From positions 1 to 20,492 of the forward strand of contig DPMO01000096.1 in assembly GCA_003541445.1 (NCBI GenBank): a stretch of 20,492 nucleotides of DNA, read 5' to 3'. A program made the position numbers and the translations under genes. The notes beneath the pieces were generated by a model. It saw only the letters and a list, made by a program, of their open reading frames with translations. It was not told the origin of the DNA and did no database searches. This stretch comes from Clostridiales bacterium (GTDB lineage: Bacteria > Bacillota > Sulfobacillia > UBA995 > UBA9673). Below, piece after piece: positions 13,462 through 20,492 of the stretch. The stretch's first letter is position 1. Each line of letters opens with the position of its first letter.

Positions 13462-13487
13462 AGCCCATCCGCGGGGAGGTCGTTCCG

Positions 13488-13568
13488 GTGTCCAAGCTGA
13501 TGAAGGTCTTGTTCGCCCTTCTGACCCTGCTCCTGGCCGGGGGCGCGAGCGTGCAGTGGAGCGGCTGA
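13488..13568 (+). CDS. 26-residue hydrophobic membrane mini-protein
   Basis: GTG 13488 with an excellent SD (GGGGAGG, 13473-13479; eight-base spacing) opens a 26-codon frame. It begins MSKLMKVLFALLTLL, continues with a hydrophobic stretch, and ends SVQWSG. Two N-terminal lysines before a leucine-rich segment predict one membrane span or an uncleaved signal-like peptide. It lies 50 bases before the HD-GYP gene and after the three-hairpin leader, so it may be a small regulator of the membrane phosphodiesterase; that is inference. I do not recognise a family. Confidence 0.6.
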   Translation: MSKLMKVLFALLTLLLAGGASVQWSG

Positions 13569-13576
13569 CGTCTTGA

Positions 13577-13594
13577 CGGCGCCTTCCGGCGCCG
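13577..13594 (+). repeat. Hairpin between mini-protein and HD-GYP gene
   Basis: CGGCGCC (13577-13583) pairs with GGCGCCG (13588-13594) over the tetraloop TTCC. No T-run follows. It lies just before the SD of the HD-GYP gene and could tune relative expression or protect the mRNA. Confidence 0.45.
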
Positions 13595-13618
13595 GTCCCA
13601 CAGGAGAGGAGCAGTGGA

Positions 13619-15055
13619 GTGCCCGGCCGAATCTCCGCCAGTCTCGACTTCGTGGCGAGGGCCTACGTTCTTTCCGTCATTCTCGCCGGGGCCTTCATCC
13701 TGGGGTGGCTCCGTCCCGACCTCGGTCAGGGGTCATGGCCTGAAATCCTGGTCTTCGGGCTCCTGGTTTTCTTGGCCGAGGCCATGCCGGTGAGGATACC
13801 ACGTCGGCTCGATACCGTATCGGTCAGCTACGCCGTGATTTACGCCGCCATCCTGCTGTTCGCGCTCCCCGCGGCCGTGTGGCTTGCGGCCCTCGCGAGC
13901 GTGCGGGTCATGGACCTGACCGGGAAGGTCCCCATCAAGGCCGTGCTCTTCAACCGGGCGCAGATGGCCCTGTCGGCCGCGGCGGCCGGGCTGGCCTTCG
14001 CCCGTCTCGGCGGGACCCCCGGCCAGGTCGAGGTCCTGCCGGACCTCTGGGCCCTGCTGGGCGCCGCCGGAGCCTACGCCGCCGTCAACATCTTCACCGT
14101 GGTCACGGTCATGGCCCTCACCCGGAGGCTCTCCTTCTGGAGCGTCTACAGCAAGGACTTCCGGTGGCTCATCCCCCACTACGTGGCCCTCACCCCCCTG
14201 GGCATCCTCATCGCCATCGTGTACGGCGAGGCCGGTCTGGCCGGTGTCGTGCTTCTGTTCGTCCCTCTGGTCGTGGCCAGGTACTCCCTCCAGCTCTACG
14301 TCCAGATACGGGACGCCTACCTGGCCACCATCCGGGCGATGGTGGCGGCCGTAGAAGCAAGGGACCCCTACACCGCCGGTCACTCGCGCCGGGTGGCGCG
14401 GTACACGGCGGCCGCGGCCCGGAAGCTCAACCTCTCCGAGGACCTGGTGGAACGGCTGGAGTACGCCGCATGGCTCCACGACATCGGCAAACTCGCCGTC
14501 CCCGACCGCATCCTCCGGAAGAGGGGCAGGCTCACGGATGAAGAGTGGCACCTCATGCGGCAGCACCCCCGGACAGGGGCCGGCATCCTGAAGGAGATAG
14601 ACCTCCTCGGGCGGGACGTCGACATCATCCTGCACCACCACGAGCGTTACGACGGACAGGGCTACCCAGACTTCCTGAGCGGCGAGGAGATTCCTCTCGG
14701 GGCGCGGCTCATCGCCATCGCCGACGCCTTCGAGGCCATGACCTCTGAACGCCCCTACCGGCCGCGTCCCCTCACCCGGGAGGAGGCCTTCGCGGAGCTG
14801 GAGGCCCAGGCCGGCCGCCAGTTCGACCCGGCCCTCGTCAAGGTCTTCATCGAGGCCGTGCAGGACCTTCCGGTCGCCGAGGAGGAGCCGGAGGTCGTGG
14901 TGCCCTTCGCACCTGTCCCGGCCTCTGGCGGCCAGGAAGTCTACAGGCAGGCGGCGGCTGCCGCCGAGGTGCGCGAAGCCGCCGGCCCGGAGGAGCCCTC
15001 GGAGGATGCGCCGGGGCCGAGCGGGACGGGCCGCCGAGAGTCACAGGACGGGTGA
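13619..15055 (+). CDS. Membrane HD-GYP cyclic-di-GMP phosphodiesterase
   Basis: Predicted to break down cyclic di-GMP. Residues about 10-228 form a multi-pass membrane module with SYAV (70-73) and KAVLFNRAQ (108-116). The HD-GYP domain (about 233-415) has AGHSRRVARYT, WLHDIGKLAVPDRIL (HD at 287-288), RQHPRTGAGIL, HHHERYDGQGYPDFLSGEEI (GYP at 348-350), and IADAFEAMTSERPYRP. All usual metal ligands appear present. The last 60 residues are an Ala/Glu/Pro-rich tail. GTG 13619 has an AGGAGAGG SD eight bases away. The membrane module is similar in order and spacing to that of the diguanylate cyclase at 5600. Confidence 0.92.
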   Translation: MPGRISASLDFVARAYVLSVILAGAFILGWLRPDLGQGSWPEILVFGLLVFLAEAMPVRIPRRLDTVSVSYAVIYAAILLFALPAAVWLAALASVRVMDLTGKVPIKAVLFNRAQMALSAAAAGLAFARLGGTPGQVEVLPDLWALLGAAGAYAAVNIFTVVTVMALTRRLSFWSVYSKDFRWLIPHYVALTPLGILIAIVYGEAGLAGVVLLFVPLVVARYSLQLYVQIRDAYLATIRAMVAAVEARDPYTAGHSRRVARYTAAAARKLNLSEDLVERLEYAAWLHDIGKLAVPDRILRKRGRLTDEEWHLMRQHPRTGAGILKEIDLLGRDVDIILHHHERYDGQGYPDFLSGEEIPLGARLIAIADAFEAMTSERPYRPRPLTREEAFAELEAQAGRQFDPALVKVFIEAVQDLPVAEEEPEVVVPFAPVPASGGQEVYRQAAAAAEVREAAGPEEPSEDAPGPSGTGRRESQDG

Positions 15056-15064
15056 GAAGACAAC

Positions 15065-15631
15065 ATGTTCCTGTTCGTGGTCGTGTTCTCCATCGGTGTG
15101 GCTCTCCTGCGGGGCGGACGCGTGGAGCGACTGGCCGACTTCCCGTTCAGGCACGTGTGGCTGGTTTTCGCGGCCTTCGGGGTGCAGCTCTTCCTGCGCC
15201 CGCCCGTCGCCGGCGGCGACATGGAGTGGGTGCGGGCCGCCGCGCCGTATGTCTACCCCTCCGCATACTACATGCTGCTCTTGTGCTTCCTTCTCAACCG
15301 CCGCGCGCCCGGGGCCGGATGGCTCGCAGGCGGGGCCCTGGCCAACCTCGTGGTCATAACGGCCAACGGCGGCAAGATGCCTGTCGACGGGGAGATCCTC
15401 CTGCGGCTCGGACAGGTCGAGATCTACGAGGCGCTCGCCTCGGGGAGGAGTCTGACCCACGAGCTCCTCACGTCCCAGAGCCGCCTGCCCTGGCTGGCGG
15501 ACTGCCTCAAGGGGACGCCTCCCTTCCCGAACCCGAGCGTGTTCAGTGTCGGGGACGTCCTCTTGGCCGTGGGGGTCTTCATCCTGGTGCAGGCGACCAT
15601 GGTGGCCCGGCCCGGCGCTGTCCGCCAGTGA
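15065..15631 (+). CDS. DUF5317 family membrane protein
   Basis: A small integral membrane protein of unknown function, 188 residues. About five hydrophobic segments are visible: 1-15, 30-44, 61-78, 84-97 and 162-182. The segment VVITANGGKMPVD matches the conserved signature I associate with DUF5317. Start ATG 15065 has only a weak SD formed by GGTGAG, which includes the stop codon of the HD-GYP gene ten bases upstream, suggesting translational coupling. It follows the HD-GYP gene in the same operon and ends before the secA promoter. Confidence 0.78.
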   Translation: MFLFVVVFSIGVALLRGGRVERLADFPFRHVWLVFAAFGVQLFLRPPVAGGDMEWVRAAAPYVYPSAYYMLLLCFLLNRRAPGAGWLAGGALANLVVITANGGKMPVDGEILLRLGQVEIYEALASGRSLTHELLTSQSRLPWLADCLKGTPPFPNPSVFSVGDVLLAVGVFILVQATMVARPGAVRQ

Positions 15632-15670
15632 TGGTTCAGGTGACCCGACCCTCAGCCTCAAAGGTTCTCG

Positions 15671-15699
15671 TTGCCCCGGTGGGTCCGGAGTGGTAGAAT
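15671..15699 (+). promoter_or_regulatory. Sigma-A promoter of secA-prfB
   Basis: TTGCCC (15671-15676), a 17-base spacer and TAGAAT (15694-15699). The -10 matches 5 of 6 and the -35 matches 4 of 6. The predicted start is near 15706. Confidence 0.72.
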
Positions 15700-15701
15700 C
15701 C

Positions 15702-15745
15702 GAGCGAGGGAAAGTCGTCGGCTTTCCCTTATCTTTGTCTCGCTC
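15702..15745 (+). promoter_or_regulatory. Nested inverted repeats at the secA transcription start
   Basis: AGGGAAAG (15707-15714) pairs perfectly with CTTTCCCT (15722-15729) over a seven-base loop and is followed by TATCTTTGT. An outer pair GAGCGAG (15702-15708) with CTCGCTC (15739-15745) competes at its inner edge. The inner repeat begins at or next to the predicted transcription start. It may be a 5' stabilising hairpin, a weak attenuator, or an operator. Confidence 0.55.
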
Positions 15746-15762
15746 TCACGGAGTTGTTCCCC

Positions 15763-18432
15763 TTGCTGAAAGGCCTGGCAAGAATGGTCCTGGGCGATTT
15801 CAACGCCCGGCAGCTCAAGCGCATAGGGGCGGTCGTCGCGAGGTGCAACGAGCTCGAGCCGTCGGTGAGGGCCCTGGACGATGCCGCCCTGGCCGCGAAG
15901 ACGGCCGAGTTCAAGCAGAGGCTCGACCGCGGGGAGAGCCTCGACGACCTTCTGCCCGAAGCCTTCGCCGTGGTGCGGGAAGCCGCGAGACGCACCATCG
16001 ACATGCGTCACTTCGATGTCCAGCTCATGGGCGGCGTCGTGCTCCACGAGGGCAACATCGCCGAGATGAAGACGGGCGAGGGCAAGACCCTCGTGGCCAC
16101 GCTCCCGCTGTACCTGAACGCGCTGACGGGCCGGGGCGTCCATCTCGTGACGGTGAACGACTACCTGGCCAAGCGGGACGCGGAGTGGATGGGCCCGGTC
16201 TACCGGTTCCTGGGGCTCGAGGTCGGGGTCATCGTCCACGGCCTCGACTTCTCCCAGCGGCGGGCCGCCTACCGGGCCGACGTCACCTACGGGACGAACA
16301 ACGAGATGGGCTTCGACTATCTCAGGGACAACATGGCCACGTCCCTCGACAACATCGTCCAGCGCGAGCTCAACTACGCCATCATCGACGAGGTCGACAG
16401 CATCCTCATCGACGAGGCCCGGACCCCCCTCATCATCTCCGGGCCCAGTGACAAGCCCACCGAGCTCTACTACCGCTTCGCGGATATCGTCCGCCGGCTG
16501 AAGCCCGAGCGGGACTACACGGTGGACGAGAAGGCCCACACCGTCACTCCGACCGAGGAGGGCGTCCGCCGGGTCGAGAGGGCCCTCGGGGTGAAGAACC
16601 TCTTCGACGTGAAGAACGTCGACCTCTCCCACTACCTCCTGAACGCCCTCAAGGCCCACGTTCTGATGAAGGCCGACCGTGACTACGTCGTGAAGGACGG
16701 CAAGGTCATCATCGTCGACGAGTTCACGGGTCGGCTGATGTTCGGCCGCCGTTACAGCGACGGCCTGCACCAGGCCATAGAGGCCAAGGAAAGGGTCAAG
16801 ATCGAGCGGGAGAGCCGCACCCTGGCCACCATAACCATCCAGAACTACTTCCGGATGTACAAGAAGCTCGCCGGGATGACGGGAACGGCCCTCACCGAGG
16901 AGGAGGAGTTCCGCAAGATATACGGGATGGACGTCATCGTCATCCCGACGAACAGGCCCCTCATCCGGAAGGAGTACCCCGATGTCGTCTACACCACCGA
17001 GAAGGCGAAGTTCGACGCGGTGGTGGAGGAGATCGTGGACTGCCACAGGCGGGGCCAACCCGTCCTGGTCGGGACCGTCTCCATCGAGAAATCCGAGCGC
17101 CTCTCACGGCTCCTCGAGAAGAGAGGCGTGCCGCACCAGGTCCTGAACGCCAAGCACCATGAGAAGGAAGCGCAGATCATCGCCCTCGCCGGGCAGAAGG
17201 GTGCCGTCACCATCGCCACCAACATGGCCGGGCGCGGCACGGACATCGTCCTCGGCGAGGGGGTCGCCGAGCTGGGGGGCCTCCACGTCATCGGCACCGA
17301 GAGACACGAGGCCCGGCGCATCGACAATCAGCTTCGCGGTCGCTCCGGCCGCCAGGGGGACCCGGGGAGCTCGAGGTTCTACGTCTCCCTGGAGGACGAC
17401 CTCATGCGGCTGTTCGGGTCGGACCTTCTGACGGGCATCTTCGAGCGCCTGGGCGTGGACGAGACGACGCCCATCGAGAGCCCCATGGTCACGAGGGCCA
17501 TCGAGCGGGCGCAGAAGCGGGTCGAAAGCCGCAACTTCGAGATAAGGCGGCACGTGCTCCAGTACGACGATGTGATCAACAAGCAGCGCGAGATCATTTA
17601 CAGGCAGAGGCGCGAGGTCCTCAAGGGCGAGGGGCTCCGCGACCAGGTCCTGGAGATGCTCAGGAGCCTGGTCGAGCGCCTGGTGGACACCTACTGTCCC
17701 GACTCCCTGCACCCCGAGGAGTGGGACCTGCAGGGCCTCGCCGAACAGGTGGGTCTCATCTACCTCGAACCCGGCGAGGTGACGGCCCAGGAGCTCCAGA
17801 AGACGGCCTGGGGCGACGAGGAACCCGGCTTCGGGCGGCACCGCGACGAGGCCCGCCGCAGGCTGGTGACGGAGCTCTTCTCGCGCGGCGAGAGGTCCTA
17901 CGAGCGACGCGAGGCGGAGCTCGGGCCGGAGCTGATGCGCGAGCTGGAGAAGCTCGTCATGCTCCGTGTCGTGGACGCGAAGTGGATGGCCCATCTCGAC
18001 GCCATGGACGACCTCCGCGAAGGGGTGGGGCTCAGGGCCTACGGCCAGCGGGACCCGCTGACAGAGTACAAGCTCGAGGCGTTCGAGATGTTCAACGAGA
18101 TGATAGGCTCGATCCAGGAAGAGATAGTGAGGATGATGTTCAAGGTCCGGGTCGAGCGGAAAGTGGAGATGCCGGTCGAACACCGGGGACAGGCGGTGAA
18201 GGCCGAGGCTCCGGGGTTGGCGGTGGGGGCTCCCGCGGCCGTGCCAGCGGGTGCGGTCGGAGGTGCAGCGGCCGGAGGCGCGGCGCCCGGCGGGGCACCT
18301 GCGGGCCCCGTGCGCCCGGGGGGACGGGCCAGGACGCCTGTCGTCAAGCCCAAGAAGGTGGGACGGAACGACCCGTGCCCGTGCGGCAGCGGGAAGAAGT
18401 ACAAGAAATGCTGCGGAGGTAACAGGCCTTGA
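15763..18432 (+). CDS. secA: Preprotein translocase ATPase SecA
   Basis: Motor of the Sec secretion pathway. Motifs in order: [20 protein letters not shown] (Walker A), [49 protein letters not shown] (Walker B), [32 protein letters not shown], and [20 protein letters not shown]. The C-terminus has an Ala/Gly/Pro-rich linker (about residues 810-860) and the zinc tail [13 protein letters not shown] that binds SecB or ribosome/phospholipid. About 889 residues is normal. I choose TTG 15763 ([11 protein letters not shown]) because GGAG (15750-15753) lies nine bases ahead, and the product then starts like B. subtilis SecA. The upstream TTG 15754 touches that SD. It overlaps the prfB start by four bases. 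Confidence 0.97.
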   Translation: MLKGLARMVLGDFNARQLKRIGAVVARCNELEPSVRALDDAALAAKTAEFKQRLDRGESLDDLLPEAFAVVREAARRTIDMRHFDVQLMGGVVLHEGNIAEMKTGEGKTLVATLPLYLNALTGRGVHLVTVNDYLAKRDAEWMGPVYRFLGLEVGVIVHGLDFSQRRAAYRADVTYGTNNEMGFDYLRDNMATSLDNIVQRELNYAIIDEVDSILIDEARTPLIISGPSDKPTELYYRFADIVRRLKPERDYTVDEKAHTVTPTEEGVRRVERALGVKNLFDVKNVDLSHYLLNALKAHVLMKADRDYVVKDGKVIIVDEFTGRLMFGRRYSDGLHQAIEAKERVKIERESRTLATITIQNYFRMYKKLAGMTGTALTEEEEFRKIYGMDVIVIPTNRPLIRKEYPDVVYTTEKAKFDAVVEEIVDCHRRGQPVLVGTVSIEKSERLSRLLEKRGVPHQVLNAKHHEKEAQIIALAGQKGAVTIATNMAGRGTDIVLGEGVAELGGLHVIGTERHEARRIDNQLRGRSGRQGDPGSSRFYVSLEDDLMRLFGSDLLTGIFERLGVDETTPIESPMVTRAIERAQKRVESRNFEIRRHVLQYDDVINKQREIIYRQRREVLKGEGLRDQVLEMLRSLVERLVDTYCPDSLHPEEWDLQGLAEQVGLIYLEPGEVTAQELQKTAWGDEEPGFGRHRDEARRRLVTELFSRGERSYERREAELGPELMRELEKLVMLRVVDAKWMAHLDAMDDLREGVGLRAYGQRDPLTEYKLEAFEMFNEMIGSIQEEIVRMMFKVRVERKVEMPVEHRGQAVKAEAPGLAVGAPAAVPAGAVGGAAAGGAAPGGAPAGPVRPGGRARTPVVKPKKVGRNDPCPCGSGKKYKKCCGGNRP

Positions 18433-19602
18433 CCTACGACGAGCTCAGGCGTGAGCTTGAGGACATCGAGAAGAGGTTCGCGGAACTGAGGGATTCACTT
18501 TGACATCGCGGACCTGGAGCGCCGCCTTGCCGAGCTGAACGAGGCCATGGCCAGGCCCGGGTTCTGGGACGACCAGGAGAGGGCCCAGACCGTGACCCGG
18601 GAAGCCGGCGCGGTGGAGAGAACGCTCCAGACCCTGCGGCAGGTGGAGGACCTCTGCGAGGAGCTCCGGGTGGCCGTCGAGCTGGGAGGGGAGGAGCAGG
18701 ACGAGGCCCTGGCAAGGGAAGGGGAGAGCCTTCTCAACGAGGCCCGTCAGGCGCTCGATACCCTTGAGACGGCGACCTTCCTCGACGGGGAGTACGACGA
18801 CCACAACGCCATCCTGAGTCTGCACGCCGGGGCCGGCGGGACGGACGCCCAGGACTGGGTGGAGATGCTCGCCCGGATGTACGCCCGCTGGGCGGAGGAC
18901 CAGGGCTTCCGGGTGGAGGTCCTGGACCGGCTGGAGGGCGAGGAGGCCGGCCTCAAGAGCCTGACCATGCTCATCGAAGGGCCCTACGCCTACGGCCTCT
19001 GCCGTTCGGAGCACGGCGTCCACCGGCTCGTGCGCATCTCGCCCTTCGACGCCTCGGGACGGAGGCACACCTCCTTCGCTTCGGTCGACGTCGTCCCGGA
19101 CATCAAGGACACGACGGAGATAGAGATCGACCCTGAAGACCTGCGCATCGACACCTACCGCTCCGGCGGGGCCGGAGGCCAGCACGTCAACAAGACCGAC
19201 TCGGCCGTCCGCATCACGCATCTGCCCACAGGCATCGTCGTCACCTGCCAGAACGAGCGGTCCCAGCACGCGAACCGGGAGACGGCCATGCGGATCCTGA
19301 AATCCCGTCTCCTCAAACTCCGCGAGGAGGAGCGCCTGAAGGAGCTGGCCGAGATCCGCGGCGAGCAGCTCGACATCGCCTGGGGCAGCCAGATCCGCTC
19401 CTACGTCTTCCAGCCCTACACGATGGTCAAGGACCACCGTACGGGCGAAGAGACGGGCGACGTCGGAGCGGTCATGGACGGGCGTCTCGGGCCCTTCATA
19501 AAGGCCTACCTGACCTGGAAGGCCTCCCTCGGCCGGCGCGGTCACGGGCGGGGAGAGGGACGCAGGAACGAGACCCGGGGGAAGGAGAAGGAGGGAGCCT
19601 AA
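18429..19602 (+). CDS. prfB: Peptide chain release factor 2 with programmed +1 frameshift
   Basis: RF2 releases peptides at UGA and UAA. Translation begins at TTG 18429 (SD GGAGGT, 18415-18420), overlapping the secA stop, and reads 24 codons to an in-frame UGA at 18501-18503. The slip site CTT-TGA-C with an upstream internal SD (AGGG, 18489-18492) is the classic RF2 autoregulatory +1 frameshift. Reading resumes at GAC 18502 and continues to 19602, giving about 390 residues. The tripeptide SPF that reads stop codons and the catalytic GGQ ([20 protein letters not shown]) are intact. A basic Gly/Glu/Arg tail extends the C-terminus. The internal SD is short and stands five bases from CTT, two more than in E. 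coli. Confidence 0.96.
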
Positions 19603-19629
19603 CGAAACGAGGCAGGGAGGTGACTGCCG

Positions 19630-20337
19630 GTGCTGAGGCGCCTGGCCGTGGTCGTCCTCATCGCCTTCGTCGTCCTGGCCGCACTCTCCGAACTCGTCCT
19701 GCCCGGCATCCTGGCCCGTAGCGTCGAGGCGGCCCTGGAAGCCACTTTCGGCCCCCCGGCCGAACACGATGTGAGGCTGGCCTCCCGTCCGGCCGTCAAG
19801 ATGCTCCTCGGCCGTTTCGACGAGGTCGAGGTCACGTCGACGAACGTCCAGACGTCGACCCTGGTTCTCGAGAGCCTGGCCGTCACGCTCCATGACGCGT
19901 CGGTCGACCTGAAGGCTCTGCTTTCCGAAGGCGAGCTCGAGGTGAATCGCAGCGCCCGCTCGCGGGTGACCATAACCATCACCGAGCGCAACCTCGAGGA
20001 GTACCTCGCGGCGAACGTCCCGGAGTTCAGGGAGCCGCGCGTCCTCATCACGAGCGATGTCGCGGCCTTTTCCGGCTACGTGACCGTGCTGGGTCGGGAC
20101 TTCGTCTTCACCCTCTCGGGCAGGTTCGTCCTCAGGGACGAGAGCACGGTGGGCTTCGACATCGACGGGTTCACGGTGGACGACGTCGGCGTGCCCGGGG
20201 AGTTCCTCGAGAAGTGGCTCGACGTTCTCGCCGAGCCGGACCTCTCCATCGACCTTGCGGGGTTCCCCCTGCCGCTCAGGGGGACCGAGGTGACCCAGGA
20301 GGAAGGGCGCGTGATCATCGAGGCGACCGCCGACTGA
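19630..20337 (+). CDS. DUF2993 (LmeA-like) exported lipid-binding protein
   Basis: DUF2993 proteins, such as mycobacterial LmeA, are exported or membrane-anchored proteins thought to bind phospholipids at the cell envelope. The 235-residue product starts with an N-terminal hydrophobic helix (LAVVVLIAFVVLAALSELVL). It is then almost all alternating beta-strand sequence with VEVTSTNVQT, LVLESLAVTLHDASVDLKAL, TITERNLEEYL and LPLRGTEVTQEEGRVIIEA, in keeping with a tubular lipid-binding fold. GTG 19630 has a near-ideal SD (GGAGGTGA, from 19617). It follows prfB by 27 bases. Family assignment is from the pattern of the domain. Confidence 0.75.
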   Translation: MLRRLAVVVLIAFVVLAALSELVLPGILARSVEAALEATFGPPAEHDVRLASRPAVKMLLGRFDEVEVTSTNVQTSTLVLESLAVTLHDASVDLKALLSEGELEVNRSARSRVTITITERNLEEYLAANVPEFREPRVLITSDVAAFSGYVTVLGRDFVFTLSGRFVLRDESTVGFDIDGFTVDDVGVPGEFLEKWLDVLAEPDLSIDLAGFPLPLRGTEVTQEEGRVIIEATAD

Positions 20338-20399
20338 GCGGCGGGAGACGCCTCGCCCGTCCGGTCGTCCCTCGCCCCCTGTGAAAGGAAAGACGCGAC

Positions 20400-20492
20400 T
20401 TGACCATCCACCGGTCCCTCCGGGCGGTCCCGGCGCTGGTGCTGGCTCTGGCCCTTGCGGCGTCGGCCGGAAGCCTCCTCGCCACCGGCGGC
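20400..20492 (+). CDS. Start of a secreted protein, cut by window end
   Basis: TTG 20400, preceded by AAAGGAAAG (20384-20392), opens a frame that runs off the window. The 31 visible residues are a typical signal peptide: MTIHRSLRAV, a hydrophobic core of Ala/Leu/Val, then SLLATGG. The mature part and function are not visible. It is probably in the same operon as the DUF2993 gene. Confidence 0.55.
   Translation, partial: MTIHRSLRAVPALVLALALAASAGSLLATGG

Noticed and set aside
15658..18183. Long - strand open frames opposite secA
   Set aside because: They mirror the secA codons and show no motifs of their own.

Overview
The window is a dense, very GC-rich stretch (roughly two thirds G+C by eye) with every supported gene on the + strand. 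It most likely comes from a spore-forming, high-GC member of the Bacillota. The evidence is a SpoIIQ-like M23 protein followed by SpoIIID and an MreB/Mbl protein, a SAM-I (S-box) riboswitch over methionine genes, long-form HPF, ComFC, RecD2, and frequent TTG/GTG starts behind strong Shine-Dalgarno (SD) sequences. Genus-level placement is not possible from the window alone.

Layout. (1) 1-2118: sporulation and cell shape. A 5'-truncated M23 peptidase (SpoIIQ-like) with intact zinc ligands is followed by spoIIID with its own terminator, then by an mbl-type gene preceded by a near-perfect sigma-H promoter match. (2) 2148-4874: methionine/SAM operon. A sigma-A promoter, a complete SAM-I aptamer and a switching terminator precede a short MetE-like methionine synthase (catalytic half only) and metK. 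(3) 4946-7318: a short GT2-like membrane protein and a diguanylate cyclase with a membrane module, a GAF domain, and intact active and inhibitory sites. (4) 7315-10534: recD2 and comFC overlap by 4 bases, then a cold-shock gene has its own promoter, leader hairpin and terminator. (5) 10611-13313: hpf behind a sigma-H-type promoter, then two conserved proteins of unknown function. (6) 13314-15631: a leader with three hairpins that all show GGA in the loop, a 26-residue membrane peptide, an HD-GYP phosphodiesterase and a DUF5317 membrane protein. (7) 15671-20337: promoter and leader hairpin, secA, prfB with a programmed +1 frameshift, a DUF2993 lipid-binding-like protein, and the start of a secreted protein cut by the window end.

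Themes. Cyclic-di-GMP synthesis and breakdown are encoded by two proteins that share the same kind of N-terminal membrane module. Two promoters (mbl, hpf) fit the transition-phase sigma-H consensus, linking shape and ribosome hibernation to entry into stationary phase or sporulation. Methionine synthesis appears to rely on a core-MetE-type enzyme co-regulated with metK by SAM.

Most of the window is ordinary core genome. The parts most likely to hold something undescribed are the core-MetE operon, the paired c-di-GMP sensors, the two-domain nucleotidyltransferase-like protein at 11242-12480, and the structured leader with its mini-protein at 13314-13568. No mobile element, CRISPR array, tRNA or rRNA was recognised. 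No gene-free stretch exceeds 300 bases; the largest are 13314-13487 and 2119-2396, both described below.
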